Source: Chromobacterium sp. ATCC 53434 | GTDB taxonomy: Bacteria > Pseudomonadota > Gammaproteobacteria > Burkholderiales > Chromobacteriaceae | Reading direction: 5' to 3' | Length of the DNA stretch: 64,000 nt | Assembly (NCBI RefSeq): GCF_002848345.1 | Contig: NZ_CP025429.1 | Location: 4,712,001-4,776,000 of the forward strand | Shown here: in pieces, positions 35,894-44,253 of the stretch | Position numbering within the stretch: the stretch's first letter is position 1 | Layout: each line of letters starts with the position of its first letter | The notes under the pieces: generated by a model | The model's database searches: none | What the model saw: only the letters and a program-made list of their open reading frames with translations | Told to the model about the DNA's origin: nothing | Position numbers and translations under genes: made by a program

Positions 35894-36340
35894 TCAGCCG
35901 TTGGCCGGCGCGGGCATCTCGAACTTGCCATGGGGCTTGCCGTGCGGGCGGTGCAGGTGGTCCATGGTCTTCTGCTGCTCAGGCGTCAGCTGGGCATAGA
36001 AGGTTTTCAGCGCGTCCAGATGCTTCTGCATCGCGTCCTGATGGCGCTGCATCATCCGCTCCATCTTTTCCGGCGCGGTCTCGTTTTCGTTCATCGGCGG
36101 CTTGGCCATCTTCTGCGGCTTCATCGATGCGGTGAAAGTCTGCCAGGCGGCCTCCTGCTGCGGCTGGATCTTCAGTTTGTCGTGCAGCATCTGCAGGTGC
36201 TTGGCGCGCATTTCCTCGCGTTTGGCCGGGTCCATGTGCCAGCCCTTGTGTTGCGGGGCGGCGGCCGGCGCGTCGTCGGCGTAGGCGGAGCCGGCGAGCA
36301 ACAGGCCGGCGACGAGCAGGGGTTTGATCAGCTTGGTCAT
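35894..36340 (-). CDS. Spy/CpxP-family periplasmic protein
   Basis: A 148-residue periplasmic protein. The signal peptide (~1-22, AYA-DD) is followed by a helical, Met/Gln/Lys-rich body with the LTxxQ-type motif LTPEQQKTMDHLH near the C-terminus and a related KIQPQQEAAW. Spy/CpxP proteins are ATP-independent chaperones or inhibitors of envelope stress kinases. The His-rich ends (HKGWHM, HRPHGKPHGK) could bind metal. GGAAGGAAC precedes the ATG at 36340. It is divergent from the DUF3141 gene and heads the minus-strand set of envelope genes. Confidence 0.82.
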   Translation of the reverse strand: MTKLIKPLLVAGLLLAGSAYADDAPAAAPQHKGWHMDPAKREEMRAKHLQMLHDKLKIQPQQEAAWQTFTASMKPQKMAKPPMNENETAPEKMERMMQRHQDAMQKHLDALKTFYAQLTPEQQKTMDHLHRPHGKPHGKFEMPAPANG

Positions 36341-36529
36341 GGTCTTGTTCCTTCCGCTATCGGTTTGGGTGAATGCAGTATTGGCGGCAATTGTCAGGCT
36401 AGTTTTTCGCGAAAAATCACTTGTGTTTATGACTGTTAACCGGCAATGCCTTGTTGACATTTATCCGGCCGGCAGTGCGCCGCGCCGCCGTGGACTACAG
36501 TGAAGACGGATGACAACCGGGAGAACGGC

Positions 36530-38770
36530 ATGGCCGAAGGGGAAAAAACGGGCTGGTGGTGGTGGGGGCAGCATTGGGCGGATTACTGGACCGACGCGGC
36601 CCAGCGCGGCCTGTTGTTTTGCGATGTGCTGCGCGAGCGCGGCGACACGTATCGGGAGCATGCGGCCTCCGGCCATCCGCCGGTGCTGGTGTTTGAATAC
36701 GACATCATCGTCGACGGCCGCGAGCTGGAACAGCCGGTCAATTACGCGCTGGCGGCGATCCGGCCGCCGGCCAGCAGCCCGCCGACCGATCCGGGCCTGC
36801 GGCCCTTCGTGGTGATAGACCCGCGCGCCGGCCACGGTCCCGGCATCGGCGGCTTCAAGATGGACAGCGAGATCGGCATCGCGCTGCGCCAGGGCCATCC
36901 GTGCTACTTCGTGATGTTCTTCCCGGTGCCGGTGGAGGGCCAGACCATAGAATGCGTCTGGCGCGCCGAAAAGGCCTTTCTGAAAAAGGTCAACGAGCTG
37001 CACCCGAGCAGCGCCGGCAAGCCGTTCGCCATCGGCAACTGCCAGGGCGGCTGGGCGCTGGCGATGGTGGCGGCGTCGGCGCCGGAGCTGGTCGGTCCGA
37101 TACTGCTGGCCGGATCGCCGCTGTCTTACTGGGCCGGCGTTGCCGGCAAGAACCCGATGCGCTACCAGGGCGGCATGCTCGGCGGCACCTGGATGGCCTC
37201 GCTGGCCGGCGATCTCGGCAACGGCCAGTTCGACGGCGCGCAGCTGGTCGGCAATTTCGAGCAGCTGGACCCGGCCAACACCTATTGGAACAAGGGCTAC
37301 CATCTGTACGCCAATATCGATCGCGAGCGCGATCGCTTTCTGGAGTTCGAGCGCTGGTGGGGCGGCCATTTCCTGCTGAACAAGCAGGAAATGGAGTGGA
37401 TCAGTCAGAACCTGTTCGTCGGCAACCGGCTCAGCCGCGGCGAGGTCTATCTGGAGGACGGCGCGGTGCGCATCGACCTCAGGCAGATCCGTTCGCCCAT
37501 CATCGTGTTCGCGTCCTGGGGCGACAACATCACGCCGCCGCAGCAGGCGCTGTACTGGATCGCCGACCTCTATCGCGACGTCGAGGACATCCGCGGCAAC
37601 GAGCAGACCATTGTTTACTGCCTGCACGAGCAGATCGGCCACCTCGGCATCTTCGTTTCCGCCGGCGTCGCCAACAAGGAGCACAGCGAGCTGGCCAGCG
37701 CGCTGGACCTGATAGACGTGCTGCCGCCGGGCCTGTACGAGGCGGTGATCACCGACACCCACCCGGAGACGCCTGGCCTGCAATACCTGCAGGGCCGCTA
37801 TGTGATCCGCTTCGAGCCGCGCGAGGTGTCCGACATCCTGGCGCTGGGCGACGGACGCGACGGCGAGCGCGCCTTCCAGGTGGTGAAGCGGGTGGCCGAG
37901 ATCAACCAGCAGCTGTACGACTGCTTCGTCTCGCCGTGGCTGCAGGCCGGCAGCACGCCGTGGACCGCGCATCTGCTGCGGGAAATGCATCCGTCGCGTT
38001 TCGAGCGGCACTGGTTCTCCAGCGGCAATCCGATGTTGACCGGCCTGGCGGAATGGGCCGAGAAAGCGCGCGCGGCGCGCAAGCCGGTGGCGGCCGACAA
38101 TCCGTTCTGGCAGTGGCAGCAGACGGTGTCCGATTGGACCGGCAGCTGGCTGGACGGCTGGCGCGACCAGCGCGACGCGCTGAAGGAAATGACGTTCCGC
38201 GCCGTCTACGACGCGCCGCTGACCGCCGCGCTGGTGGGCCTGCACCCGAAGCGGCCGTACACGGTGCGCGCCCACGGTGGCGGCTGGGAACGGCAGGAGA
38301 TGCTGAGGCTGAAGCGGCTGGAGTTGGAGCAGTTCTATTCGGAGGGCGGCGCCGTCGACGGCTTTCTGCGCTTGCTGATCTATGTCGCCATCGGCAACGG
38401 CGTGGTGGACGTGCGGCCGTTCAACGCGATACGCCGCGTGATGCAGGACACCGGATTCGGCGAGGAGCTGACGCTGGAGGCGTTCAAGCAGGCGGTGCGA
38501 CGCCAGACCTGGCTGGTGCGCAACGACGACAAGCGCGCGCTGGCGACGATCAAGGACCTGCTGCCCGACGAGGGGCAGCGGGCGATGGCGCTGGAACTGG
38601 TGATGCTGTTGCTGGGCGCGGCCGGACCGATCAGCGTCGAGAAGCAGCAGCGGCTGGGACGAGTGGCGCTGGCGATGGGCATAGACGGCGGCGGCAAGCA
38701 GGAGGAGGCGGGCACGCCGCCGGCGCCTGCGCCGAAAAAGGCCAAGCCGCGGCGCAAGGCGGCGCAGTAG
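36530..38770 (+). CDS. DUF3141 protein: PhaC-like alpha/beta hydrolase with C-terminal helical domain
   Basis: A 746-residue protein. The first ~400 residues resemble polyhydroxyalkanoate synthases: a lipase-like box GNCQGGWA with nucleophile Cys171, Asp332 in SWGDNITPP and His371 in HEQIGHLGIF form a Cys-Asp-His triad. PhaC uses the same triad to polymerise hydroxyacyl-CoA, but DUF3141 proteins are longer and their reaction is unproven. Residues ~640-720 (ALATIKDLLPDEGQRAMALE, LLLGAAGPISVEKQQRLG) look like a TerB-type helical domain, and the tail is Lys/Pro-rich. GGGAGAA places the start at 36530 rather than GTG 36500. It is monocistronic with its own terminator. Confidence 0.8.
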   Translation: MAEGEKTGWWWWGQHWADYWTDAAQRGLLFCDVLRERGDTYREHAASGHPPVLVFEYDIIVDGRELEQPVNYALAAIRPPASSPPTDPGLRPFVVIDPRAGHGPGIGGFKMDSEIGIALRQGHPCYFVMFFPVPVEGQTIECVWRAEKAFLKKVNELHPSSAGKPFAIGNCQGGWALAMVAASAPELVGPILLAGSPLSYWAGVAGKNPMRYQGGMLGGTWMASLAGDLGNGQFDGAQLVGNFEQLDPANTYWNKGYHLYANIDRERDRFLEFERWWGGHFLLNKQEMEWISQNLFVGNRLSRGEVYLEDGAVRIDLRQIRSPIIVFASWGDNITPPQQALYWIADLYRDVEDIRGNEQTIVYCLHEQIGHLGIFVSAGVANKEHSELASALDLIDVLPPGLYEAVITDTHPETPGLQYLQGRYVIRFEPREVSDILALGDGRDGERAFQVVKRVAEINQQLYDCFVSPWLQAGSTPWTAHLLREMHPSRFERHWFSSGNPMLTGLAEWAEKARAARKPVAADNPFWQWQQTVSDWTGSWLDGWRDQRDALKEMTFRAVYDAPLTAALVGLHPKRPYTVRAHGGGWERQEMLRLKRLELEQFYSEGGAVDGFLRLLIYVAIGNGVVDVRPFNAIRRVMQDTGFGEELTLEAFKQAVRRQTWLVRNDDKRALATIKDLLPDEGQRAMALELVMLLLGAAGPISVEKQQRLGRVALAMGIDGGGKQEEAGTPPAPAPKKAKPRRKAAQ

Positions 38771-38810
38771 CCTCGCCAGCCGGCGGCGATGTCAATCTTG
38801 CACGAGCAGC

Positions 38811-38831
38811 GCGGCCCCGCGGGGCCGTTTT
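38811..38831 (+). terminator. Terminator after the DUF3141 gene
   Basis: A short G+C hairpin (CGGCC CCGCGG GGCCG) is followed by TTTTCC, 41 bp past the stop. Confidence 0.6.
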
Positions 38832-38925
38832 CCGCGTCCGGCATCCGGCGGAAAGCGGCCGGTGCTGGCAGAGACCTTGAACAGGCCTTACACTCGCCGC
38901 TTTGCATGAAACGGAGTGGCGCGGC

Positions 38926-39186
38926 ATGAGCACGCAGGCCAATAACCCCACCCACGGCGTCACGCTGGAGAAGATGTTGAACGAGCTGCAGGCGCATTAC
39001 GGCTGGGACGGTCTGGCGAGCCGCGTCGACATCCGCTGCTTCAGCCACGATCCCAGCATCAAATCCAGCCTGGTGTTTCTGCGCCGCACGCCGTGGGCGC
39101 GCGCCCAGGTGGAGGCGCTGTTCGTCGAGATGCGCGCCCGGCCGGTCGATAGCCGTCCAAAGCTGTTCGGCAAAAAGGGCGGCTGA
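38926..39186 (+). CDS. VF530-family (DUF2132) small protein
   Basis: An 86-residue protein of the VF530 family, whose structure-determined member suggested DNA binding. Family features are [43 protein letters not shown] and the ending RPKLFGKK. The ATG at 38926 is favoured by GGAG nine bases upstream and by the family start; an upstream ATG at 38902 adds eight residues. The biological role is not known. It is followed in the same direction by the DUF4337 gene 76 bp later. Confidence 0.85.
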   Translation: MSTQANNPTHGVTLEKMLNELQAHYGWDGLASRVDIRCFSHDPSIKSSLVFLRRTPWARAQVEALFVEMRARPVDSRPKLFGKKGG

Positions 39187-39262
39187 CATCCGATTGCAGG
39201 CCGGCCGCGTTAAGCTGGACAGAGGCGGCGGATGAGCCGCGCGCCGATGCGAGGGGGAGACC

Positions 39263-39832
39263 ATGGAAGTCGAGATCAGCGTGGAGGCGGAAAAGAAGCG
39301 CCTGAACAGCTGGGTGGCGCTGACGGTGGTGCTGCTGTCGGTGCTGATGGGGCTGGGCAAGCTGAAGGACGACAATATCGTCCAGGCGCGCCAGCTGCTG
39401 AAGGCGGACGCGGCGGACGGCTGGTCGGAATACCAGGCCAAGAAGATCAAGCAGCACCTGAGCGAGGCGGGCCTGCGCCAGGCCCGGATGCTGGCGCTGG
39501 CCAATCCGTCCGCCGCGGCGGCGCTGGCGCCGCAGCAGCATGAGCTGCAGCAGGAAGTGACGCGCTACCAGCGCGACAGCGAGCTGTTGCGCGCGAAGGC
39601 CGAGGGCAAGGAGCGGGGGCTGGAGACGCTGAACGCGCGACACGACCTGTTCGACGTCAGCGACGCCGCCTTGTCGATCGCGGTGGCCTGCGCGGCGGTG
39701 GCGGCCTTGTCGGCCAATTTGCTGCCGCTGTTCACCGCCTGGGCCTTCGGCGCGGTGGGCGCGCTGTTCTGGCTGGCCGGCTTCGCCGGTTGGGGCCTGC
39801 GCGCGGACTGGCTGGTCGGCTTGCTGGGTTGA
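39263..39832 (+). CDS. DUF4337 membrane protein
   Basis: A 189-residue protein of the DUF4337 family. One N-terminal membrane segment (NSWVALTVVLLSVLMGLG) is followed by a ~100-residue soluble, helical stretch (ADGWSEYQAKKIKQHLSEAG, then a charged coiled-coil region to ~130). Two C-terminal hydrophobic segments (SIAVACAAVAALSANLLPLF and AFGAVGALFWLAGFAGW) complete it. GGGGGAGA precedes the ATG. The function is unknown; the topology suggests a soluble domain on one side of the inner membrane. Confidence 0.8.
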   Translation: MEVEISVEAEKKRLNSWVALTVVLLSVLMGLGKLKDDNIVQARQLLKADAADGWSEYQAKKIKQHLSEAGLRQARMLALANPSAAAALAPQQHELQQEVTRYQRDSELLRAKAEGKERGLETLNARHDLFDVSDAALSIAVACAAVAALSANLLPLFTAWAFGAVGALFWLAGFAGWGLRADWLVGLLG

Positions 39833-39932
39833 GCCGGGCGGCCGGGGCCGGCGGGGGCTTGCAATCGGCATGTTTTTGGCTCAGGCTGGGCGCGGTCGTA
39901 TTTTGTCCCGTCCTCACCACAGGAGCATCGCG

Positions 39933-40544
39933 ATGAAACTGTACTACTCCCCCGGCGCCTGCTCGCTGGCCTCGCATATCGTGTTGTTCGCCAGCGGTCT
40001 GCCGTTCAGCGTCGAAAAAGTCGATCTGCGCGCGACGCCGCACACCACCGCCGGCGGCGCCGATTTTTCGGCCATCAATCCCAAGGGCTATGTGCCGGCG
40101 CTGCAACTGGACAACGGCGAGTTGCTGACCGAAGGCGCGGCCATCCTGCAGTACATCGCCGATCAGGCGCCGGCCAAGCGCCTGGCGCCGGCCAACGGCA
40201 CGCTGGAACGCTACCGGCTGCAAGAGTGGCTGAACTTCATCGCCACCGAGGTGCACAAGAATTTCTCGCCGCTGTTCTTCGGCAAGACCGAGGAAGTGAA
40301 GGACGACGCCTGGGCGCGGCTGCAGCCGCGTTTCGCGCTGCTGCAGCGCCAGTTGGACAAGACGCCGTACCTGTTGGGCGGCGAGTTCGACGTGGCCGAC
40401 GCCTATCTGTTCACCTGCCTGTCCTGGGCGCAGTTTGTACAGCGTTCGCTGGCCGATTACCCGGCGTTGCTGGACTTCCTGAAGCGCGTGGCCGCGCTGC
40501 CGGCGGCGCAGCAGGCGCTGAAGGCCGAAGGCCTGACCCAGTAG
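39933..40544 (+). CDS. gstA: Beta-class glutathione S-transferase
   Basis: A 203-residue cytosolic GST very similar to E. coli GstA. The N-terminal thioredoxin-like domain starts MKLYYSPGACSLASHI, with Cys10, the beta-class active-site cysteine, and has the NPKGYVPAL cis-Pro loop and LTEGAAILQYIAD glutathione-binding motif. The C-terminal helical domain contains EWLNFIATEVHKNFSPLF and VADAYLFTCLSWA (the N-capping ADAY). It conjugates glutathione to electrophiles and has peroxidase-type activity in relatives. AGGAGC precedes the ATG at 39933. A terminator follows. Confidence 0.93.
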   Translation: MKLYYSPGACSLASHIVLFASGLPFSVEKVDLRATPHTTAGGADFSAINPKGYVPALQLDNGELLTEGAAILQYIADQAPAKRLAPANGTLERYRLQEWLNFIATEVHKNFSPLFFGKTEEVKDDAWARLQPRFALLQRQLDKTPYLLGGEFDVADAYLFTCLSWAQFVQRSLADYPALLDFLKRVAALPAAQQALKAEGLTQ

Positions 40545-40567
40545 CCGGCGCGCGTTCCGACCCGACG

Positions 40568-40592
40568 ATGCCCGGCGCCGCCGGGCATTTTT
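40568..40592 (+). terminator. Intrinsic terminator after gstA
   Basis: ATGCCCGG / CCGGGCAT stem with a 5-nt loop, followed by five T; 23 bp after the gstA stop. Confidence 0.9.
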
Positions 40593-40628
40593 CATCGCAG
40601 GATGGCAAAGAGGCGCCAAGGCGCTGAT

Positions 40629-40642
40629 GTTTCACGTGAAAC
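40629..40642. promoter_or_regulatory. parS-like ParB-binding site 2
   Basis: A perfect 14-bp palindrome GTTTCACGTGAAAC preceded by T, so 15 of 16 bases match the full parS consensus. It is intergenic, just upstream of the MazG gene. Confidence 0.85.
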
Positions 40643-40655
40643 CGGAAGTTGTGAC

Positions 40656-40988
40656 ATGAAAGACGACACATTGATAGACGCGCGCGGCCTGGGGGCCGCG
40701 CTGCAGCGCTTCGCCGACGCGCGCGACTGGAACCGTTATCACTCGCCGCGCAATCTGGTGCTGGCGCTGGTCGGGGAGGTCGGCGAGCTGGCCGAGATCT
40801 TCCAGTGGCTGGACGACGACGCGGCGGCCCGGCTGCGAGACGATCCGGCGCGCTTCGCCCATCTGCGCGAAGAGATCGCCGACGTGCTGTTCTATCTGAC
40901 GCGGCTGGCGATGGTGACCGGGGTGGACCTGGACGAGGCGGCGCGCGACAAGCTGGCCAAGAACGCGATCAAGTATCCAGCGCCTTGA
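40656..40988 (+). CDS. MazG-like nucleotide pyrophosphohydrolase
   Basis: A 110-residue all-alpha NTP pyrophosphohydrolase of the dimeric dCTPase/MazG-like type. Metal-binding acidic residues are in LVGEVGELAEIFQW (ExxE) and LREEIADVLFYL (ExxD), the standard double motif. Such enzymes hydrolyse non-canonical or surplus NTPs/dNTPs to monophosphates. GGAAG eight bases upstream supports the ATG at 40656; an upstream in-frame ATG at 40602 would translate through the parS site and is unlikely. The sirtuin gene follows 56 bp later. Confidence 0.88.
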   Translation: MKDDTLIDARGLGAALQRFADARDWNRYHSPRNLVLALVGEVGELAEIFQWLDDDAAARLRDDPARFAHLREEIADVLFYLTRLAMVTGVDLDEAARDKLAKNAIKYPAP

Positions 40989-41044
40989 CCCTTACGCTAT
41001 AGTGCCTTTACGGCCGGCGACGGTGGCAAGAGAGCGGCAATGAC

Positions 41045-41767
41045 GTGACACCCGTGCAACAACTGCAGCAATGGATAGACGGCGCGCATCGAATCGCGGT
41101 GCTGACCGGCGCCGGCATGAGCACCGAATCCGGCATCCCCGACTTTCGTTCCGCCGATGGCATGTGGGCGCAGAACATGACGCTGACCGAGGTGGTGTCG
41201 ATAGACTATTTCCGCCGCGCGCCGTCGGCGTTCTGGCAGGCGTTCAGCGACATCTTCCGCATCAAGCTGGCCGGCGGCTACCAGCCCAACGACGGCCACC
41301 GCTTTCTCGCCGCGCTGGAGACGGCTGGTAAGGAAGTCACCATCCTGACCCAGAACATAGACGGCCTGCACGGCCGCGCCGGCAACCGCCGGGTGCTGGA
41401 GCTGCACGGCACGCTGATGAGCGCCAGCTGTCCCGACTGTCGCATGCCGCATCCGCTGGATTATGTGCAGCGGCACGAGGTGCCGGCCTGCCGCCGCTGC
41501 CGCGCGGTGCTGAAGCCGGACGTGGTGCTGTACGGCGAGGCGGTGCCGCTGATAGACGTGGCCTTCGAGGCGGCGCTGAACGCCGAGCTGCTGCTGGTGA
41601 TGGGTTCGTCGCTGGAGGTGTCGCCGGTCAATCTGATCCCGGTGGAGGCGGCGCGCGCCGGCATACCGTGCGTGCTGATCAACTACACGCCGACCCGCTT
41701 CGACACGCTGTTCGACCTCTGCATCCACGCCGGCATCGGCGACACCTGCCGCGAGCTGTCCTGCTGA
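41045..41767 (+). CDS. Sir2-family NAD-dependent protein deacylase
   Basis: A 240-residue sirtuin. The NAD-binding GAGMSTESGIPDFRS is at residues 22-36, TQNIDGLH at 102-109, and the catalytic His121 in LELHGTL. Structural zinc is held by two CxxC pairs (Cys129/132 CPDC and Cys149/152 CRRC). It removes acyl groups from lysines using NAD+. The specificity motif (Y/R of desuccinylases) is not evident at the usual place, so deacetylation is the default guess. The start is a GTG at 41045 with GAGAGCGG upstream. No acetyl-CoA synthetase or acetyltransferase lies nearby. Confidence 0.9.
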   Translation: MTPVQQLQQWIDGAHRIAVLTGAGMSTESGIPDFRSADGMWAQNMTLTEVVSIDYFRRAPSAFWQAFSDIFRIKLAGGYQPNDGHRFLAALETAGKEVTILTQNIDGLHGRAGNRRVLELHGTLMSASCPDCRMPHPLDYVQRHEVPACRRCRAVLKPDVVLYGEAVPLIDVAFEAALNAELLLVMGSSLEVSPVNLIPVEAARAGIPCVLINYTPTRFDTLFDLCIHAGIGDTCRELSC

Positions 41768-41804
41768 TCCGGCTGGCATGGCGCCGGCGCCGCGCCTATC
41801 TTGA

Positions 41805-41827
41805 GAAAGCCGCTGTCGGCGGCTTTC
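41805..41827 (+). terminator. Hairpin between the sirtuin and mscS genes
   Basis: GAAAGCCGC / GCGGCTTTC, a perfect 9-bp stem with a TGTCG loop, ends 14 bp before the mscS start. The T content is inside the stem; it may terminate or attenuate read-through. Confidence 0.5.
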
Positions 41828-41841
41828 AAGGGGAATAGGCA

Positions 41842-42645
41842 ATGGATCGCATCAATTGGAATCACTGGCTGGACCTGGCCGTCGCCTTCGGCGGCAACAT
41901 CGTGTCCGCCATTCTGCTGTGGCTGATCGGCCGCTGGCTGATCGGCTTGTCCACCCGGATGCTGGACGAGCAGCTGAACGCGCGCAAGCTGGATCCGACG
42001 CTGCGCCGCTATGCGCACTCCTTCCTGTCGGTGACGCTGACCGTAGTGCTGGTCATCGGCATCCTAGGCTTTTTCGGCGTGCAGACCACCACCTTCGCCG
42101 CGGTGATCGCCGCCGCCGGCGTCGCCGTCGGCATGGCCTGGAGCGGCCTGCTGGCCAATTTCGCCGCCGGCATCTTCCTGGTGGTGCTGCGCCCGTTCAA
42201 GGTCGGCGATCTGGTGATGGTGGCCGGCATCACCGGCCAGGTCCGGGAGATCGGCCTGTTCGCCACCACGCTGGACACGCCGGACGGGGTGCAGACCCTG
42301 GTCGGCAACAACAAGATCTTCTCCGACACCATCCAGAACTACAGCGCCAACGCGGTGCGTCGCGTCGATCTGAAGGCGCAGCTTGCCAGCAGCGCCGACC
42401 ACGCCCAGGCGATACGGCTGCTGCAGGACGCGCTGGTCCGCATTCCCAATGTGCTGGCCGCGCCGGCGACCGACGTCGGCGTGCTGGAATTCACCGCGCT
42501 GGGGCCGGTGTTGGCCGTGCGGCCCTACTGCGCGCCCGAGCACTACTGGCAGGTGTATTTCGACGCCAACCGCGCGATACGCGAAACACTGGGCGCGGCC
42601 GGTTTCCCGACGCCGGAGCAGGCGATGGTGGTGCGTCAGGGCTAG
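41842..42645 (+). CDS. mscS: Small-conductance mechanosensitive channel (MscS family)
   Basis: A 267-residue inner-membrane channel that opens under membrane tension to release solutes during hypo-osmotic shock. Three N-terminal membrane helices are seen (~12-35, 63-83, 87-110). The pore helix TM3 carries the Ala/Gly ridge AAAGVAVGMAWSGLLANFAAG, close to E. coli MscS. The beta domain begins RPFKVGDLVMVAGITGQVREIG, and the alpha/beta domain ends the protein. The length is close to E. coli MscS (286). GGGGAATAGG precedes the ATG. It is likely regulated by osmotic or general stress. Confidence 0.92.
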   Translation: MDRINWNHWLDLAVAFGGNIVSAILLWLIGRWLIGLSTRMLDEQLNARKLDPTLRRYAHSFLSVTLTVVLVIGILGFFGVQTTTFAAVIAAAGVAVGMAWSGLLANFAAGIFLVVLRPFKVGDLVMVAGITGQVREIGLFATTLDTPDGVQTLVGNNKIFSDTIQNYSANAVRRVDLKAQLASSADHAQAIRLLQDALVRIPNVLAAPATDVGVLEFTALGPVLAVRPYCAPEHYWQVYFDANRAIRETLGAAGFPTPEQAMVVRQG

Positions 42646-42759
42646 CACGCCGTTCCGTCCCCGCCGCTTGAGCCATTTTTACAAGCCCGGCGTCGGCGCT
42701 TGCCTTTAAATGCCCCGGCATGCCGCGCGCCCGGCGCGGCGCGGACAGGGGAGAGTGGG

Positions 42760-43479
42760 ATGAAGGTAGGCGTATTGAATGCCGGCTTGCGTCAGTTGGC
42801 GGCCGAGGTCGTCGAGCAGGCGGCGAGGGCGGGGCGCGGCCTGGCCGGCATGCTGCGGCGGGTGGCCAATGTGACGGCGACGCCGCCTCGCTCGGCGACG
42901 GTGGCGAACGGGCGGAGCGGCTTGGCGGCGCGCCTGCTCGGCGGCCGCCGCGCCGAAGGGCCCGAGCCATCGACGCTGCAGCGGACAGGACCGACGCGCG
43001 CGGCCATCCGTCCCGGCGACATCAAGGCGATGCTGCGGGCGCGGCTGGACGGCCTGCGGGAGAATATGGGCGATCCGGTCTATCGCCACCAGGCGCTGGA
43101 GTCCACTTACGCGATGATTTACAGCGAGGCCAAGCAGACCTTCTACCGCGCGAACGGCGGCAAGATGCCGGACGGCTATCTGCGGGCGTTAGGCGAGGAG
43201 GCGCGCGCGGTCGGCTTGCCGGGCGCGGAAAAGCACGGCGCCTTCATCCCGGCCGGCGACGGCGCCAGCCCCTTCGTCAATTACCTGTTGATCCCGGTGC
43301 ACAAAGAGTTCGGCCACCGTCTGCGCAACGAGTCGCAGCAGCGTCTGTTCCGCGATCATGCCCGCCAGCTGACGATGGAACTGGTGGCGCCGCACGCCGC
43401 GGAACGCGGATGGGAGCCGCCGGCAGCCTTCGCCGCGCGGCTGGAGGCGGTCGGACGGCCCTGGCTCGACCGTCCTTAA
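42760..43479 (+). CDS. Unidentified protein with disordered N-terminus; possible secreted effector
   Basis: A 239-residue protein not recognised from any family I can name. Residues ~1-90 are Ala/Gly/Arg/Pro-rich and low in complexity (RSATVANGRSGLAARLLGGR), probably unstructured. Residues ~90-239 look folded, with conserved-looking blocks KAMLRARLDGLRENMGDPVY, HQALESTYAMIYSEAKQTFY and NYLLIPVHKEFGHRLRNESQ. There is no Sec signal or membrane segment. The layout, a disordered N-terminus then a compact domain, is like type III effectors such as the C58 protein in this window, but that is only an analogy. GGGGAGAG precedes the ATG at 42760. It is monocistronic. Confidence 0.6.
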   Translation: MKVGVLNAGLRQLAAEVVEQAARAGRGLAGMLRRVANVTATPPRSATVANGRSGLAARLLGGRRAEGPEPSTLQRTGPTRAAIRPGDIKAMLRARLDGLRENMGDPVYRHQALESTYAMIYSEAKQTFYRANGGKMPDGYLRALGEEARAVGLPGAEKHGAFIPAGDGASPFVNYLLIPVHKEFGHRLRNESQQRLFRDHARQLTMELVAPHAAERGWEPPAAFAARLEAVGRPWLDRP

Positions 43480-43502
43480 CGCCGGTTCACTATCTTGTCA
43501 CG

Positions 43503-43535
43503 CGCATCGCAGCCGGCCTGCCGGCCGGGCTGCGA
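43503..43535. terminator. Bidirectional hairpin between convergent genes
   Basis: CATCGCAGCC / GGCTGCGATG, a 10-bp stem around a G+C-rich 13-nt core, lies between the gene at 42760 and the convergent SDR gene. No long T-run is present. Confidence 0.5.
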
Positions 43536-43539
43536 TGTC

Positions 43540-44157
43540 CTAGTCCAGCCGGCCCAGCCTGTAGGTCTGGCCGGTCTGGGCGCCCTCTATGCTGAGGCTG
43601 TAGGCGCGCGCCACCTGGCGCGCCTCCACCAGCGGCACGCCGCGGAACAGCGGACCGTATTCGGCTTCCGATTCCGCCAGCAGCAAGGGGCTGACCAGAT
43701 TGATGCGCTGCCGGCGCGGCAGCTCGACGGCGGCGGCGTTGACGAAACCCTCCAGCGCGGCGTTGGCCATATAGACATTGCTCAACAGCGGCACGATGGC
43801 CTGCGGCTGCCAGGCGCCGCCGACCAGCGTGAACGAACCGCCGTCGGCCACCTTGTCCAGACCGCGCAGCACCACATTGACCTGGCCCATCAGCTTGGCG
43901 TCCAGGCCGACGCGATAGCGCTCGGCGTTCATCTCGGCCAGCGGCCCGACATGGCCGTTGCGGCCGCCGGTGGCCACCGCCACCGCGTCGAGCCGGGGCA
44001 GCCGGCCGTACATGGCCGCGATGCTCTGTTCGTCCTCGATGTCCACGCGCACATCGCCGTGATGGCGGCCGGCGACGATCAATTCGTGGCGGCCGGACAG
44101 TTCGGCGGCGATGGCGCGGCCGATGTTGCCGCTGCCGCCTATCAGCAGAATCTTCAT
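43540..44157 (-). CDS. Short SDR-like protein lacking the YxxxK lysine
   Basis: A 205-residue Rossmann-fold protein of the atypical short SDR group. The cofactor motif is GGSGNIGRAIAAEL, and the family's ATGGRNGHVGPL follows. The usual YxxxK is replaced by VYMANAALEG, so the catalytic lysine is missing; this is normal in one SDR subgroup (Lin1944-like) whose activity is uncertain. Before it lies TLVGGAWQPQ. AAGGAAAA precedes the ATG. It diverges from a LysR-type regulator, which probably controls it. The reaction is unknown. Confidence 0.82.
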   Translation of the reverse strand: MKILLIGGSGNIGRAIAAELSGRHELIVAGRHHGDVRVDIEDEQSIAAMYGRLPRLDAVAVATGGRNGHVGPLAEMNAERYRVGLDAKLMGQVNVVLRGLDKVADGGSFTLVGGAWQPQAIVPLLSNVYMANAALEGFVNAAAVELPRRQRINLVSPLLLAESEAEYGPLFRGVPLVEARQVARAYSLSIEGAQTGQTYRLGRLD

Positions 44158-44253
44158 ATCGTTTTCCTTGTGCTATTCGAGTGTCGGAGTCGTCAGCTTA
44201 GGTGTGTCCACGGCTTGGAAAAACCGGGCAAACGTGGAAGTATTGGAATTAAT

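Noticed and set aside
43495..44253. Upstream extension of the LysR frame
   Set aside because: The region is antisense to the SDR gene; LysR homology starts at the ATG at 44254.
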